Source: an uncultured Oscillospiraceae bacterium (GTDB lineage: Bacteria; Bacillota; Clostridia; Oscillospirales; Oscillospiraceae). Taken from it: DNA of 23,634 nt. This document shows positions 6,182 through 14,764 of this stretch, one piece after another. The translations under genes were made by a program, and so were the position numbers. The notes below the pieces were generated by a model that was not told where the DNA came from, made no database searches, and saw nothing but the letters and a program-made list of their open reading frames with translations. Each line of letters begins with the position of its first letter. Within the stretch, counting starts at the first letter, position 1. The stretch spans positions 1-23,634 of the forward strand of contig CAKTUT010000003.1 of NCBI GenBank assembly GCA_934621665.1. The letters run 5' to 3'.

Positions 6182-7420
6182 TCAATATCTTGGCAGTTCC
6201 TTTTTCAGCACATGCTTACCAAATGGGAAGCTCAGCGCGTACAGCGCCGCCACCGCTACGGTGAGCACTGCAAAAATCGTATAGAACGGCCGCGTGCCGA
6301 CCCGTGCAATCAGTCCGCCGGCACAGGCGTTACCAACCATGATGCCGATCGCACCGGCAATGGTATAGAGTGTATGCGCCGTGGCGCGCAGCTCAGGCGG
6401 TGCAATATAGTAGATGTAGTTAAAGCCGCAGGAGAACGTCAGGCTGTTGGCAAAGCCAAAGAAGATTCCGCACAGCAGCAGCGCCGCCAGCGAGTGCGAC
6501 ATTCCCTGCCCCATCGTGGTGACGGCGAACAGCACGCCGCCGGCAATCAAAAGCGTTTGCAGCGAGAACTTTTTGCGCAGCGGAATGAGCGCCGCCAGCA
6601 TCGGAAGCTCCAAAAGCGCCTCCCAACCGACAATCAGTCCCACCTTTGCCGAGTCAATGCCCGAATCTGACAGGATATAGGGCAGGAACACATATGGCGG
6701 GTTGATGAAAATATTCAGCGCAAAGTAAAACGCCATCAGCGCCACAAAGTAATAGTTACCAAACAGCCGCCCGATGCGGATATCAGCCTTGGCCGGACGC
6801 TGCTTTTCCTCCACTTTTACATCGCGCATCGTCAGCGCATACAGCGCTGCCACCAGAAGCAGCGCGCCGCTGACATAGTACGTGATCTCCACCGCGCGGC
6901 GCTGGCTCATTACAGCATAGAGCGTGGTGACAAGCAGGCTTGCAAGGACGCTGCTGAGAAACGAACCGATTGAGCCGCCTGCGCGTGCCGTTCCATAGTT
7001 AAACTGTTCACAATACGCGCCGCGCACAATCCAGTTCTCCACCAGTGAGCACACCGGCCCGCGGAACACGCAGGCAAGCGGCCACCATACAAGTGCCAGC
7101 GATATTCCACAGACGGTCAGATTCGATGACAGCGGGAACAGCAAAAAGCACACCGCCGTCAGCACCAGCGTCGCCACAGTCACCCATTTAACCGTGCGCA
7201 GGCGGTCGCTGATGCGCCCGGCGATAAAGTTGCCGAGCATACCGGTCGCCGCGGCCGCGCTGCTGACATAGCCGATGGTCTGTGAGCTGACGCCAAGCGA
7301 CTGAAGATAGACCGTCAGATAATTTCCAAAGTAAAGTCCGAGCCAGAACAGTACCGCCAGCGTTCCATAGCGGAACGTGCTGGATGAAAGCAGGCTCTTT
7401 TTCTGATTTAAATCCGTCAT
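6182..7420 (-). CDS. Major facilitator superfamily (MFS) transporter
   Basis: A 412-residue integral membrane protein with about 12 hydrophobic spans. It has the typical cytoplasmic loop AGRISDRLRTVKW (GxxxDRxG/R-type motif) after span 2 and a central basic loop. The overall look (N-terminal FRYGTLAVLFWLGLYFGNYL, then YLQSLGVSSQTIGYV) is like the LacY/nucleoside-symporter side of the MFS, so a sugar or small polar solute is plausible; the direction cannot be told. It is the last gene of the sugar operon, 114 bases after the aldolase gene, with a strong hairpin in the gap and no good Shine-Dalgarno, so its expression may be lower. In an operon that already has an ABC importer it could be a second importer or an exporter of an end product. 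Confidence 0.9.
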   Translation of the reverse strand: MTDLNQKKSLLSSSTFRYGTLAVLFWLGLYFGNYLTVYLQSLGVSSQTIGYVSSAAAATGMLGNFIAGRISDRLRTVKWVTVATLVLTAVCFLLFPLSSNLTVCGISLALVWWPLACVFRGPVCSLVENWIVRGAYCEQFNYGTARAGGSIGSFLSSVLASLLVTTLYAVMSQRRAVEITYYVSGALLLVAALYALTMRDVKVEEKQRPAKADIRIGRLFGNYYFVALMAFYFALNIFINPPYVFLPYILSDSGIDSAKVGLIVGWEALLELPMLAALIPLRKKFSLQTLLIAGGVLFAVTTMGQGMSHSLAALLLCGIFFGFANSLTFSCGFNYIYYIAPPELRATAHTLYTIAGAIGIMVGNACAGGLIARVGTRPFYTIFAVLTVAVAALYALSFPFGKHVLKKELPRY

Positions 7421-7439
7421 AAATACACCGTTTTACCGT

Positions 7440-7470
7440 TCCGGCAGCCGGGGTCTTCCCGGCTGCCGGA
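7440..7470. other. Intercistronic hairpin between the aldolase and MFS genes
   Basis: A perfect 13-bp stem (TCCGGCAGCCGGG at 7440-7452, its complement at 7458-7470) with a 5-base loop. In the direction of transcription (minus) it is followed by AACGGTAAAAC and not by a T-run, so it does not look like a full terminator. It may protect the upstream mRNA from 3' decay or reduce flow into the MFS gene. Confidence 0.65.
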
Positions 7471-7534
7471 GAGTTTTATTTGCTGTTTTTACAGATAGAC
7501 TGCGGCAAGAAATCCGGCAAAGGCCGCTGCCAAA

Positions 7535-8380
7535 TCAGTCTTTCGGCCATGCAAGGCGCATGATGCTGCGGATAAAGTCATGCATCGGCTCCTGCATCGC
7601 CATCATCAGATCGCTCATACGCGGACGGATTTCGCCCTTGTCCATAATCTGTTTTGCAACCTCATACAGCTTCAGCTTGTAGCCGGTTGCATAGTTCAGC
7701 TTGTTGATGCCGCGCGCAAACGCCGCTTTCAGCTGATCCTCGGGTACGCCCGTGCCGCCGTGCAGGACGAGGGGGATATCGGTTGCGGCATTGATCTGCT
7801 CCAAACGGTTCAGATCCAACTGCGGCGCAGAAACGTAGCTGCCGTGCGCCGTACCGATGGAAATGGCGAGGAAGTCAACGCCCGTGCGGTCGATGAACTC
7901 GAGCGCGTTGTCAACGGTGGTGAAATTGTCGGCGTTTTTATAGTCGCTCTCGCGCGAGGCAATGCCCACGTGGCCGAGCTCACCCTCAACGTCGATGCCC
8001 AGCGCATGGCAAGTCTTGACAACCTCCGCCGTCTGGCGGACGTTTTCCTCAAAGTCCAAATGCGACGTGTCAATCATCATGCTGGTAAAGCCGCCCTTGA
8101 CCGCCTCCATACAGGTGGCAAAGTCCGGGCCGTGGTCAAGCATCAGGCCGACGGGAACGCTGACCTTGGAAGCAAGGTCGTGCGTGACGGCGGCAAACGT
8201 GCTCAACGGCATCATGACGCGGTCGCCCGGATAGATCATCATAATGACGGGGACTTGCTCCTCCTCAGCCGTCTCAATGATCCACTTGATGCTCTCCAGA
8301 TTAAACGCGTCAAAGCCGATGACGCACTTTTTCTGCTGGTCTGCGTACTTCAGAATTTCTACTGCTCTTTCAAGTGCCAT
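7535..8380 (-). CDS. Class II ketose-phosphate aldolase (Fba/GatY-like)
   Basis: A 281-residue zinc-dependent aldolase that splits a ketose phosphate (ketose-1,6-bisphosphate or ketose-1-phosphate) to dihydroxyacetone phosphate and an aldehyde. Visible residues: LDHGPDF with catalytic Asp82 and zinc His83, EGELGHVG (132-139), GTAHG with zinc His179, and LHGGTG with zinc His207. The substrate-end motif is INKLNYATGYKL (225-236), closer to the KVNVATE form of tagatose-bisphosphate aldolases than to the NxDTD form of classical fructose-bisphosphate aldolase. The length is normal. AAAGGAG lies 8 bases before the ATG. It sits 27 bases after the isomerase gene in the sugar operon, so it most likely acts on the kinase product of this pathway rather than in central glycolysis. 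Confidence 0.92.
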   Translation of the reverse strand: MALERAVEILKYADQQKKCVIGFDAFNLESIKWIIETAEEEQVPVIMMIYPGDRVMMPLSTFAAVTHDLASKVSVPVGLMLDHGPDFATCMEAVKGGFTSMMIDTSHLDFEENVRQTAEVVKTCHALGIDVEGELGHVGIASRESDYKNADNFTTVDNALEFIDRTGVDFLAISIGTAHGSYVSAPQLDLNRLEQINAATDIPLVLHGGTGVPEDQLKAAFARGINKLNYATGYKLKLYEVAKQIMDKGEIRPRMSDLMMAMQEPMHDFIRSIMRLAWPKD

Positions 8381-8407
8381 ATTTGTTTACTCCTTTGGTG
8401 TGCACCG

Positions 8408-9781
8408 TTACATTGGATGTTCCGCTTCAATGCCCAGATATTCGCACGCGTCCTCCAGCACAGAGGCGTAGCTGCCATAGAGGGCAGAGATATGATGAAT
8501 GTATGGGCCTTTTACAAGACGCCGCTCCCACTCCGGCCAGTTCTTTGTCTCAAGCCAGAGATAGTTGCCATTTGTCACAGGGCCATCCACGCCCTTGCCC
8601 TCGCCCATGAACAGGCGGTACCTGCCGTGGCTTCCGCCAAAGCGGCAGACCGTGACGTGCTCGTGTGCCAGTTCAAACTGCCCGAGGCACATCTCCATGC
8701 GCGGCTTGACGCCGGGCATGGCCATGCTGCTGGGGCACGGGCCGCAGTGCCACAAAAGCTCCGCGTTGTCATTTGTCGGGTGGCGAATGGTCATATCAGC
8801 CAAGAATGTGGGCTTCTGCCACAGCGCCGCCGCCGCCAGAAGCGTGGAGGAAATTGCGCCGTGAATGTCACACTCGCACGCGACGGGAAGCCCGCGCTGA
8901 ATAAGGTCTGCAAAGCCCGCACAGGGCATGATGCCGAACGGAACGCTGAACGTGCGCCAGCATTCGCTTGCAAAGCAGCTGAGATTGTACTTTTCCGCGA
9001 AGTTCAGGAACGCCGCCTCCATGGCCGCGATTTTCTTCACCTGCTCCGGCTGCATTTTTGACACGTCATAATCGCGCTTGAGTCCCTCGTGAATCTCATC
9101 CGCGCGCGCATCACCCTCGTCAAGGATGCGCTGGATTTCCATCATCATCTCAGTATAGTCAATCGTCACGATCTGCGCGCCAAAGCGCTCGGTCAGTTCG
9201 CATTCATTGACCTCTACCGTCAGGAACGTGCGCGGACGAACGCTGATCTGGCCGATGCGCAGGCGGCTGAACGCCTTTACAACGCTTGCCACGCGCACAA
9301 AATGCTCCACGCCCTCGTCCAGTTTTTCCGAGTCCAGCCAGCAGTTTTCAAGGTATGTAAACGGCACGTTGTAGCGGTCAAGCACCATTCCCGACGCAAA
9401 CAGGCCGCACTGGGTATCCGTCTGTCTTGCCCCGGTGGGAGGGGGCGTTTCATCGCGGGGACCCCATAAAAGCAGCGGCTTGCCTACAAGCTTGCCAAGC
9501 AGCGCCACGGCTTCCTCTGCGCCAAAATTCACGTGCGGGACGATCACTGCGTCCACGCCCTGCTCAATAAAGTACTTCGCAGCTCTTTCCGCATCGGAGG
9601 GAAAAATCATCAGCCCCTCGTCATTCAGAAAGTCGACCGTCACAACCGACGCGCCAAGCTTTTCGGCAATCGCGCGGATGCGCGCCTCCACGGCGGCCTT
9701 GCGCTCGTGTGCAAAATGCAGCTCAAAGTCCCGTGTATCTCTTCTGGTCGGTGCAAGGCCGATCACCATTTTTTTCTCCAT
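8408..9781 (-). CDS. L-fucose/L-arabinose isomerase-family sugar isomerase
   Basis: A 457-residue member of the FucI/AraA-like isomerases (COG2407 type), which interconvert an aldose and a ketose using Mn2+. It is shorter than E. coli FucI (591), as is usual for the related-protein branch. Key parts: LLWGPRDETPPPTGAR (104-119), SECW with metal-ligand Glu273, PCAGFADLIQRGLPVACECD (286-305) with metal-ligand Asp305, then HGAI, HCGPCP (345-350), and a C-terminal HH pair (429-430) corresponding to the last metal His of FucI. The first domains are Rossmann-like. The start at 9781 is chosen because AGGAGAG lies just before it; an upstream in-frame ATG at 9877 lies within the GH2 gene. The sugar is not decidable; fucose, arabinose or an uncommon aldose are possible. 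Confidence 0.88.
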   Translation of the reverse strand: MEKKMVIGLAPTRRDTRDFELHFAHERKAAVEARIRAIAEKLGASVVTVDFLNDEGLMIFPSDAERAAKYFIEQGVDAVIVPHVNFGAEEAVALLGKLVGKPLLLWGPRDETPPPTGARQTDTQCGLFASGMVLDRYNVPFTYLENCWLDSEKLDEGVEHFVRVASVVKAFSRLRIGQISVRPRTFLTVEVNECELTERFGAQIVTIDYTEMMMEIQRILDEGDARADEIHEGLKRDYDVSKMQPEQVKKIAAMEAAFLNFAEKYNLSCFASECWRTFSVPFGIMPCAGFADLIQRGLPVACECDIHGAISSTLLAAAALWQKPTFLADMTIRHPTNDNAELLWHCGPCPSSMAMPGVKPRMEMCLGQFELAHEHVTVCRFGGSHGRYRLFMGEGKGVDGPVTNGNYLWLETKNWPEWERRLVKGPYIHHISALYGSYASVLEDACEYLGIEAEHPM

Positions 9782-9798
9782 GTCTCTCTCCTGTTGTC

Positions 9799-12120
9799 TC
9801 AGTTCGGGCCGTCCATTTTCGCAAAGCACATTGCGTCCGTGTCGGTCTGAAGCTCTACGTGCGGCGCGCGCACGCACGGCTCGGCCTTGATGGAAAGCAC
9901 AGCGCTTTCAAGTCCGTCACTCTCCGCCGTAACCGTAATCGTCCCCGGCTGCGTTGTTGTGCGCAGCACCAGCTGGCACAGGCCGTGGAACAGCCGCCGC
10001 TCCGGCACAGTCGCACCAACGGCGTCATACGGATCGTCGTTCGACACTGCAAGCAGCGTTGCCGGACCGCTCACGCGGAATCGGACGTTATTTTCCGCCC
10101 ACAGTGCGTCGTTTCCGTTTTCATCCGCCGCGCCAACCGTAACAATCAGCGCATCCGTGCGGTTTGCGCGGAGCGTCTGCTTCTGCGCGCGAAGCGTCAG
10201 GCGTACAGGCGCGCCGGTTGTGACAATCACGTCCTCTGCAACAGCCTTGCCCGCGCGGTAGGCAACCGCTTTCAGCTCGCCCGGTGCGTATGTCACCTTG
10301 AATGTGGTACGGCGATAGGGATTGACCGTCCGCTTTTCCAGCAGTGCGCCGTTGAGATACAGCGCCGCCTCGTCGCAGTTGGTATAGACCTTTACGTCGA
10401 TGGCTTCGCCCTCGCGGCCATCCCAGTTCCAGTGAACCGGCCAGATTTTCGCAAACGGTGTGCGCTCGTCCCACATCTGCTTATAGTACCATGTGTTCTC
10501 CTTTGGCTCGCCAGTGGGTTCAATGATGCCGCTGCGCGAGAAGATGCGCGGCCAGCCGCGCGATTCTCCGCGATAGCCGAACGCCACCCACTTAAACATG
10601 CCCATAAAATACGGGCGCGTATTGACCGCTTCCCAGTCCTCGCCGCTGCCGTCGCCCATGATGCCATAGGGCAGCATCTTGCCGCCGATTTCCGACGAAA
10701 CAAGCGGAACATTCGGGAATTTGGCGTGAATTTCATCAAACTGCTCGGTCAGATAGTTGATACCGATCACATCAGACACGCCCGCAACGCCGCCCTCTTC
10801 GGTGCAGCCGCCGCTCATGGCCATCATGATGGGACGATAGTCGTCATATTTTCTGGCGGTGAACATCATGCTTCGCATAATGCCCTGTCCGCGCTGCGTG
10901 CCCTGAATGGGTTCTTCGTTTGCCATCGACCACATGACGATGCACGGATGGTTGCGGTCACGCACCATCATGTGCTCCAGTTGGCGCAGCCCCTCCTCCG
11001 AGCTGTCAAACCAGCGGTTTTCGTCCATGACCATAATGCCAAGGCGGTCGCACAGATCAAGCACCTCAGGCGTGGGCGGATTGTGGGAGCAGCGATAGGC
11101 GTTGCAGCCCATGTCCTTTAAAATCCGCATCCGGTACTCTCGCACGTCATCGGGGACGGCTACGCCAAGATTTGCGTGATCCTCATGCGCGCATACGCCC
11201 TTGAGCTTGATAGGCTGGCCGTTGAGGAACATTCCGTTGATTGTATACTCGATCGTGCGGAAGCCGAACGTCACAGGGTATGCGTCAATGACCTCGCCGT
11301 TCTGTACAATCTCGGTGGCCATGGTATACAGGTTCGGTTCGTCCACCGACCAGAGCTTTGGGTCGGTAACCGTCAGCGCCATTTGGCTCTTTGTGGCCGT
11401 GCGCGGCTGCGCCGAAATCATCTGCTCGCCGGAGGCAACCGTCTTGCCGTCCGCGTCCTCAATGTGGCAGCGGACACACACGTCCTGCGGCGCGTAGAGG
11501 ATGCTCTTCACGTCGTTTTCAACGTTTACGCGCCATGTGCCATCATCCTGACGGCGCGCGTCAACAAAGCTTCCCCAGTTGTCTACACTGATGGGGGCGG
11601 TTTTGATCATCCACACATGCCGGTAGATGCCCGCGCCCTCATACCACCACGCCTCAAAGTCCTTTGTGTCCACATACACCGAAACCTCGTTGAGAAGCTC
11701 ACCGTATTCGGCAAACTCGGTGATGTCCACGCAGAACGACGTGTAGCCGCAGAAATTCCGATAGACAAGATGTCCGTTGACCCACACGGTTGCGTGCGTG
11801 ACAACGCCGTCAAACTGAATCTGAATCCGCTTGCCGCGGTCGGCCTCGGTCAGCCGGAACAGCCGCCGATACCAGCCGTTATTGCGGCGGATGTAACCCT
11901 CGGCGTCGCTTGCGCTAAAGTCCACGCCGCCCGCAATGGCATAGTCGTGCGGCAGATCGACCAGCTCCCAGTTCATATCATAGAAGCTGGGCGCAGCCGG
12001 GCCAACCGCCCGCTCTGCCTTGGTATGCAGATAGTAGAAGTTCAGATTGTTCGGTATCGGGCGTTCAAAATTATCCAGATGGAAGCGCCACGCAAAATCC
12101 ATCGAGCGTTTTTCGCGCAT
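9799..12120 (-). CDS. Glycoside hydrolase family 2 (beta-galactosidase/beta-glucuronidase-like)
   Basis: A 773-residue retaining exo-glycosidase. Domain order: sugar-binding jelly roll (~35-170, with LPHDY and NGWYRR), immunoglobulin-like domain (~175-280), TIM barrel (~285-560), then DUF4982-type (~565-635, starting HWNWDGREGE) and a C-terminal Ig-like domain (~640-745, VSGPATLLAVSNDDP). The acid/base is Glu402 in MANEEP, with NHPCIVMWS before it; the probable nucleophile is Glu477 in LVSSEIGG. There is no signal peptide, so it works in the cytoplasm on imported oligosaccharide. The start at 12120 is preferred to ATG 12141 because AAAGGA (12128-12133) gives correct spacing and overlaps the upstream ATG codon region. 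It follows the solute-binding protein gene after a 61-base gap containing a strong hairpin. The exact glycoside is unknown. Confidence 0.92.
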   Translation of the reverse strand: MREKRSMDFAWRFHLDNFERPIPNNLNFYYLHTKAERAVGPAAPSFYDMNWELVDLPHDYAIAGGVDFSASDAEGYIRRNNGWYRRLFRLTEADRGKRIQIQFDGVVTHATVWVNGHLVYRNFCGYTSFCVDITEFAEYGELLNEVSVYVDTKDFEAWWYEGAGIYRHVWMIKTAPISVDNWGSFVDARRQDDGTWRVNVENDVKSILYAPQDVCVRCHIEDADGKTVASGEQMISAQPRTATKSQMALTVTDPKLWSVDEPNLYTMATEIVQNGEVIDAYPVTFGFRTIEYTINGMFLNGQPIKLKGVCAHEDHANLGVAVPDDVREYRMRILKDMGCNAYRCSHNPPTPEVLDLCDRLGIMVMDENRWFDSSEEGLRQLEHMMVRDRNHPCIVMWSMANEEPIQGTQRGQGIMRSMMFTARKYDDYRPIMMAMSGGCTEEGGVAGVSDVIGINYLTEQFDEIHAKFPNVPLVSSEIGGKMLPYGIMGDGSGEDWEAVNTRPYFMGMFKWVAFGYRGESRGWPRIFSRSGIIEPTGEPKENTWYYKQMWDERTPFAKIWPVHWNWDGREGEAIDVKVYTNCDEAALYLNGALLEKRTVNPYRRTTFKVTYAPGELKAVAYRAGKAVAEDVIVTTGAPVRLTLRAQKQTLRANRTDALIVTVGAADENGNDALWAENNVRFRVSGPATLLAVSNDDPYDAVGATVPERRLFHGLCQLVLRTTTQPGTITVTAESDGLESAVLSIKAEPCVRAPHVELQTDTDAMCFAKMDGPN

Positions 12121-12141
12121 ATGATGATCCTTTCTGTTCAT

Positions 12142-12173
12142 TTTCAGATGCGGGCATTGGCCCGCATCTGAAA
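12142..12173. other. Intercistronic hairpin after the solute-binding protein gene
   Basis: A perfect 14-bp stem (TTTCAGATGCGGGC at 12142-12155, its complement at 12160-12173, loop ATTG), 8 bases past the stop codon of the solute-binding protein gene. On the minus strand no T-run follows (AATGAACAG), and the GH2 ribosome site starts only a few bases later. It resembles the stabilising hairpins found after genes of highly expressed binding proteins and could set a higher level of the binding protein than of the enzymes downstream. Confidence 0.75.
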
Positions 12174-12181
12174 TGCAATAA

Positions 12182-13816
12182 TTAGCCTACAAATTCGTGA
12201 TACTGCTCCGTCCAGACGGCGCTGTAGATATTGCCCTCAGCGTCCCATGCCTGCTTGACGGCAGCGTTCCATTCATCCTCGCCCCATTCGCCGGTGACAA
12301 TCTTGGCGCAGGCCTCGTTGATGGTGGTGTTGGAGTCGCCGGAGAGGAACTCGGCCTCTGTGCCGGTCATGTCATATGGCACGAACCAGTCGCAGGCTTC
12401 GACAATGTCGAGCGAGTTGATTTTGGTCTGAAGCGCCTTGACCTGAGAGGCTTTCCAGTTGGCGGGGTCGATATACTGGCTGCAATAGGTATCGTCGTCA
12501 TACCATTCGTTCAGCAGGTAAACGCCCAGATAGAGATCGGAATAGTTATCAACCAGCTTGAACTCGGCCTTGGTGTCGTCCACATAGTTCCAGGTCACGC
12601 CCTCTTCGCCACGGGCACAGAGCATATAGTTATCCTCGTTTTCAAACATCCAGTTGAGAAGCTTTGCCGCCCACTTGGCGTTCTTGCTGCTTGCGTTCAG
12701 GACCAGCTCCGGCTGATAGACGGGGTTCGAGCCCCATGCGTTGCTGCCACCGGCAGGGAAGTCGGTCAGGTTGTCAAGCGAAACCCACTCAACCTTGGCG
12801 TCGGGGTCGTTTTCAAAGATCGTCACAGAGGAGGAAACGCCTGCGTTATAGGGGTTCGTCCAGCCGCCCACGCGGTTGGCTGCGATCAGATCAAAACCGT
12901 CCTGAATGCTCATGGTCTGATAGTCGGCGTACAGCCAGCCCTTGTCGTACCACTTGTTAAGCTCGGCGAGCAGCTGATAGCAGTTTTCGTGCATATACCA
13001 CGGCATGATCGTACCGTCACTGGTCAGATAACGGTCACCGAAGAAGCCAAGGTAGTACGGTCTGAGGTTGGAGATTTCGCCGGACATGAACGTCATCATG
13101 GGGATTTCGTTGTCGCTGCCGTTGAGGTTCTCATCCAGAACGCCCTGGAAGTAGGCTTCCAGTTCTTCCATGGTGGTGGGGCACTCCATGCCCAGCGCGT
13201 CCAGCCAGTCCTTACGGATTGCGGGGACATACTGCTTGGAGAAGTATTCCTTTCTGGGGAGCGCATAGATTGAGCCGTCGGCCAGCGTGCAGCCTTTGAG
13301 GGATTCATCGTTCAGACGGTTTGCAACGTTCGGCATATAATCGAGATAGTCATTCCAGGACTGAAGCGCGTTTTTCTGATAGTACTGATTCCAGTTGCCC
13401 GCGTCCTGCGTGATGTTCAGAACATCCCACTCGTCGCCGGTGGCAATCATCAGGTTGACCTTTTCCGACCAGGAGTCGGTGGGAATGACAATAACCTCAA
13501 AGTCAACGCCGGAAGCCTCGCGGATTTTCTGGTAGACAGCCTCGTTGGTGGACTTGTTTTCAATGTCGTTCAGGCCGCGGATGACAAACTTGACGGGCTC
13601 GGTCTGAACCTCATCGTCGCTCGCGTTATCAGCGGGCGTATCGGCTGCGGTATTGCCGGAATTATCAGCGGGGGTCGTGCTGTCGTTTGCGGGGGTAGTG
13701 TCTTTCTTGGCACAGCCGCCCATGACCGCCACGGTGGAAAGGGTCATGATCAGGCAGAGCACCAGTGCAAGCGTGCGACGCCACTTGCCGTTGAGTTTGC
13801 TGCTGTTTTGATACAT
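12182..13816 (-). CDS. Sugar ABC transporter solute-binding lipoprotein (LplA-like)
   Basis: A 544-residue extracellular binding protein. It begins with a basic region, a hydrophobic core and the lipobox VMGGC, so Cys35 would be acylated and anchor it in the membrane. A low-complexity Thr/Asn/Asp-rich linker (~38-70) follows, then a bilobal family 1 solute-binding fold with many aromatic residues (for example the NWNQYYQKN region and AWGSNPVYQPE), fitting carbohydrate stacking. The size is typical of LplA/YtcQ/YesO-like proteins that bind oligosaccharides. AGAGGA lies upstream of the ATG. It is preceded by both permease genes, the reverse of the usual order of binding protein first, and followed by a stabilising-type hairpin. 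The ligand is unknown. Confidence 0.93.
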   Translation of the reverse strand: MYQNSSKLNGKWRRTLALVLCLIMTLSTVAVMGGCAKKDTTPANDSTTPADNSGNTAADTPADNASDDEVQTEPVKFVIRGLNDIENKSTNEAVYQKIREASGVDFEVIVIPTDSWSEKVNLMIATGDEWDVLNITQDAGNWNQYYQKNALQSWNDYLDYMPNVANRLNDESLKGCTLADGSIYALPRKEYFSKQYVPAIRKDWLDALGMECPTTMEELEAYFQGVLDENLNGSDNEIPMMTFMSGEISNLRPYYLGFFGDRYLTSDGTIMPWYMHENCYQLLAELNKWYDKGWLYADYQTMSIQDGFDLIAANRVGGWTNPYNAGVSSSVTIFENDPDAKVEWVSLDNLTDFPAGGSNAWGSNPVYQPELVLNASSKNAKWAAKLLNWMFENEDNYMLCARGEEGVTWNYVDDTKAEFKLVDNYSDLYLGVYLLNEWYDDDTYCSQYIDPANWKASQVKALQTKINSLDIVEACDWFVPYDMTGTEAEFLSGDSNTTINEACAKIVTGEWGEDEWNAAVKQAWDAEGNIYSAVWTEQYHEFVG

Positions 13817-13876
13817 TTTTTCATTCCTCTTTCATGATTATTTTTTTGCCGCACACCGCGCGGCCGGAACACATTT

Positions 13877-14746
13877 TTATCCCTTGACCGAGCCGACAAG
13901 GACGCCCTTGACAAAGTATTTCTGGATAAAGGGATAGACGCAGAGGATTGGGAGCGTTGCCACCACAATACAGGCCATGCGGATGGCCTCGGCGGGTGGC
14001 TTGTCAACAGAGCTTGCCGCCGACAGGTCATAGACGTTTGCGCTGGCAATGAGCCGCTGGAGCAGGTACTGAATCGTCCACATATCCTTGTTGGAGACGT
14101 AGAGCATCGAGTCCCACCAGGTGTTCCAGTGGAACACCGCGTAGAACAGCGCAATCGTCGCAATCGACGCCATGGAAAGCGGAATGATGATCCTGACCAG
14201 AATCAAAAAGTCATTCGCGCCGTCAAGCCGCGCCGATTCCTCCAGTGATTCGGGAATCTGCATGAAGAAGTTGCGAAGAATGATGAGGTTGAACGGGTCA
14301 ACCAGATGCGGCAGAATATACACCCAGAAGTTGTTTGTCAGCCCCAGAGACTTGATCAGCAAAAAGTTTGCGACCATGCCGCCGGAGAACCACATCGTAA
14401 AGGTGATGAGCACCGTCAGGACCTTTCTGGCCGGATAGTCCTTTTTGGAAAGCGGATACGCCAGAAGCGCCGTAACCAGCACGTTTAAAAGCGTACCGAT
14501 GACCGTCCGGAGAATTGTGACCAGATAGGAGTTCCAGATACTCGACGATGTCAGGATGTATTTGTAGCCCGACCAGTCAAACTTGTGCGGAATCAGCCGC
14601 AGAGGATTGAGCGCGCGCTCTGCGTCGCTCATCAGCGAGTGGCCGAACACATAGATCAGCGGATACAGCATGATTGCGCACACCAAAACCATAAACAGGT
14701 GGTTGACGAAGTAAAATACGCGTTCGCCCTTTGTAATTCGTTTCAT
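13877..14746 (-). CDS. Carbohydrate ABC transporter permease (LplC/YtcP-like)
   Basis: A 289-residue inner-membrane permease of the MalG-like CUT1 group, with about six hydrophobic spans. The EAA loop that docks with the ATPase is clear at 169-190 (EESARLDGANDF followed by RIIIP). A perfect GGAAAGGAGAG ribosome site is 6-7 bases before the ATG. It starts 18 bases after the partner permease gene, and 60 bases separate it from the binding protein gene. It forms a heterodimer with the LplB-like protein. No ATPase gene is present, which is common for this transporter type in Firmicutes, where a shared MsmX-type ATPase is used. Confidence 0.94.
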   Translation of the reverse strand: MKRITKGERVFYFVNHLFMVLVCAIMLYPLIYVFGHSLMSDAERALNPLRLIPHKFDWSGYKYILTSSSIWNSYLVTILRTVIGTLLNVLVTALLAYPLSKKDYPARKVLTVLITFTMWFSGGMVANFLLIKSLGLTNNFWVYILPHLVDPFNLIILRNFFMQIPESLEESARLDGANDFLILVRIIIPLSMASIATIALFYAVFHWNTWWDSMLYVSNKDMWTIQYLLQRLIASANVYDLSAASSVDKPPAEAIRMACIVVATLPILCVYPFIQKYFVKGVLVGSVKG

Positions 14747-14764
14747 GTTGCTCTCCTTTCCGCC

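Noticed and set aside
7580..9061. Long plus-strand open frame (493 codons)
   Set aside because: Antisense to the aldolase and isomerase genes; no family pattern, low-complexity His/Arg-rich translation, no ribosome site. A shadow of high-GC coding DNA.
9709..11121. Plus-strand open frame (470 codons)
   Set aside because: Antisense to the GH2 gene, whose domain structure is complete; no protein-like pattern in the plus frame.
12142..12173. Hairpin as a terminator splitting the operon
   Set aside because: No T-run follows on the transcribed strand and the next gene's ribosome site begins within ten bases.
12197..13273. Plus-strand open frame (358 codons)
   Set aside because: Antisense to the solute-binding protein gene; hydrophobic Val/Gly-rich shadow without a start signal.
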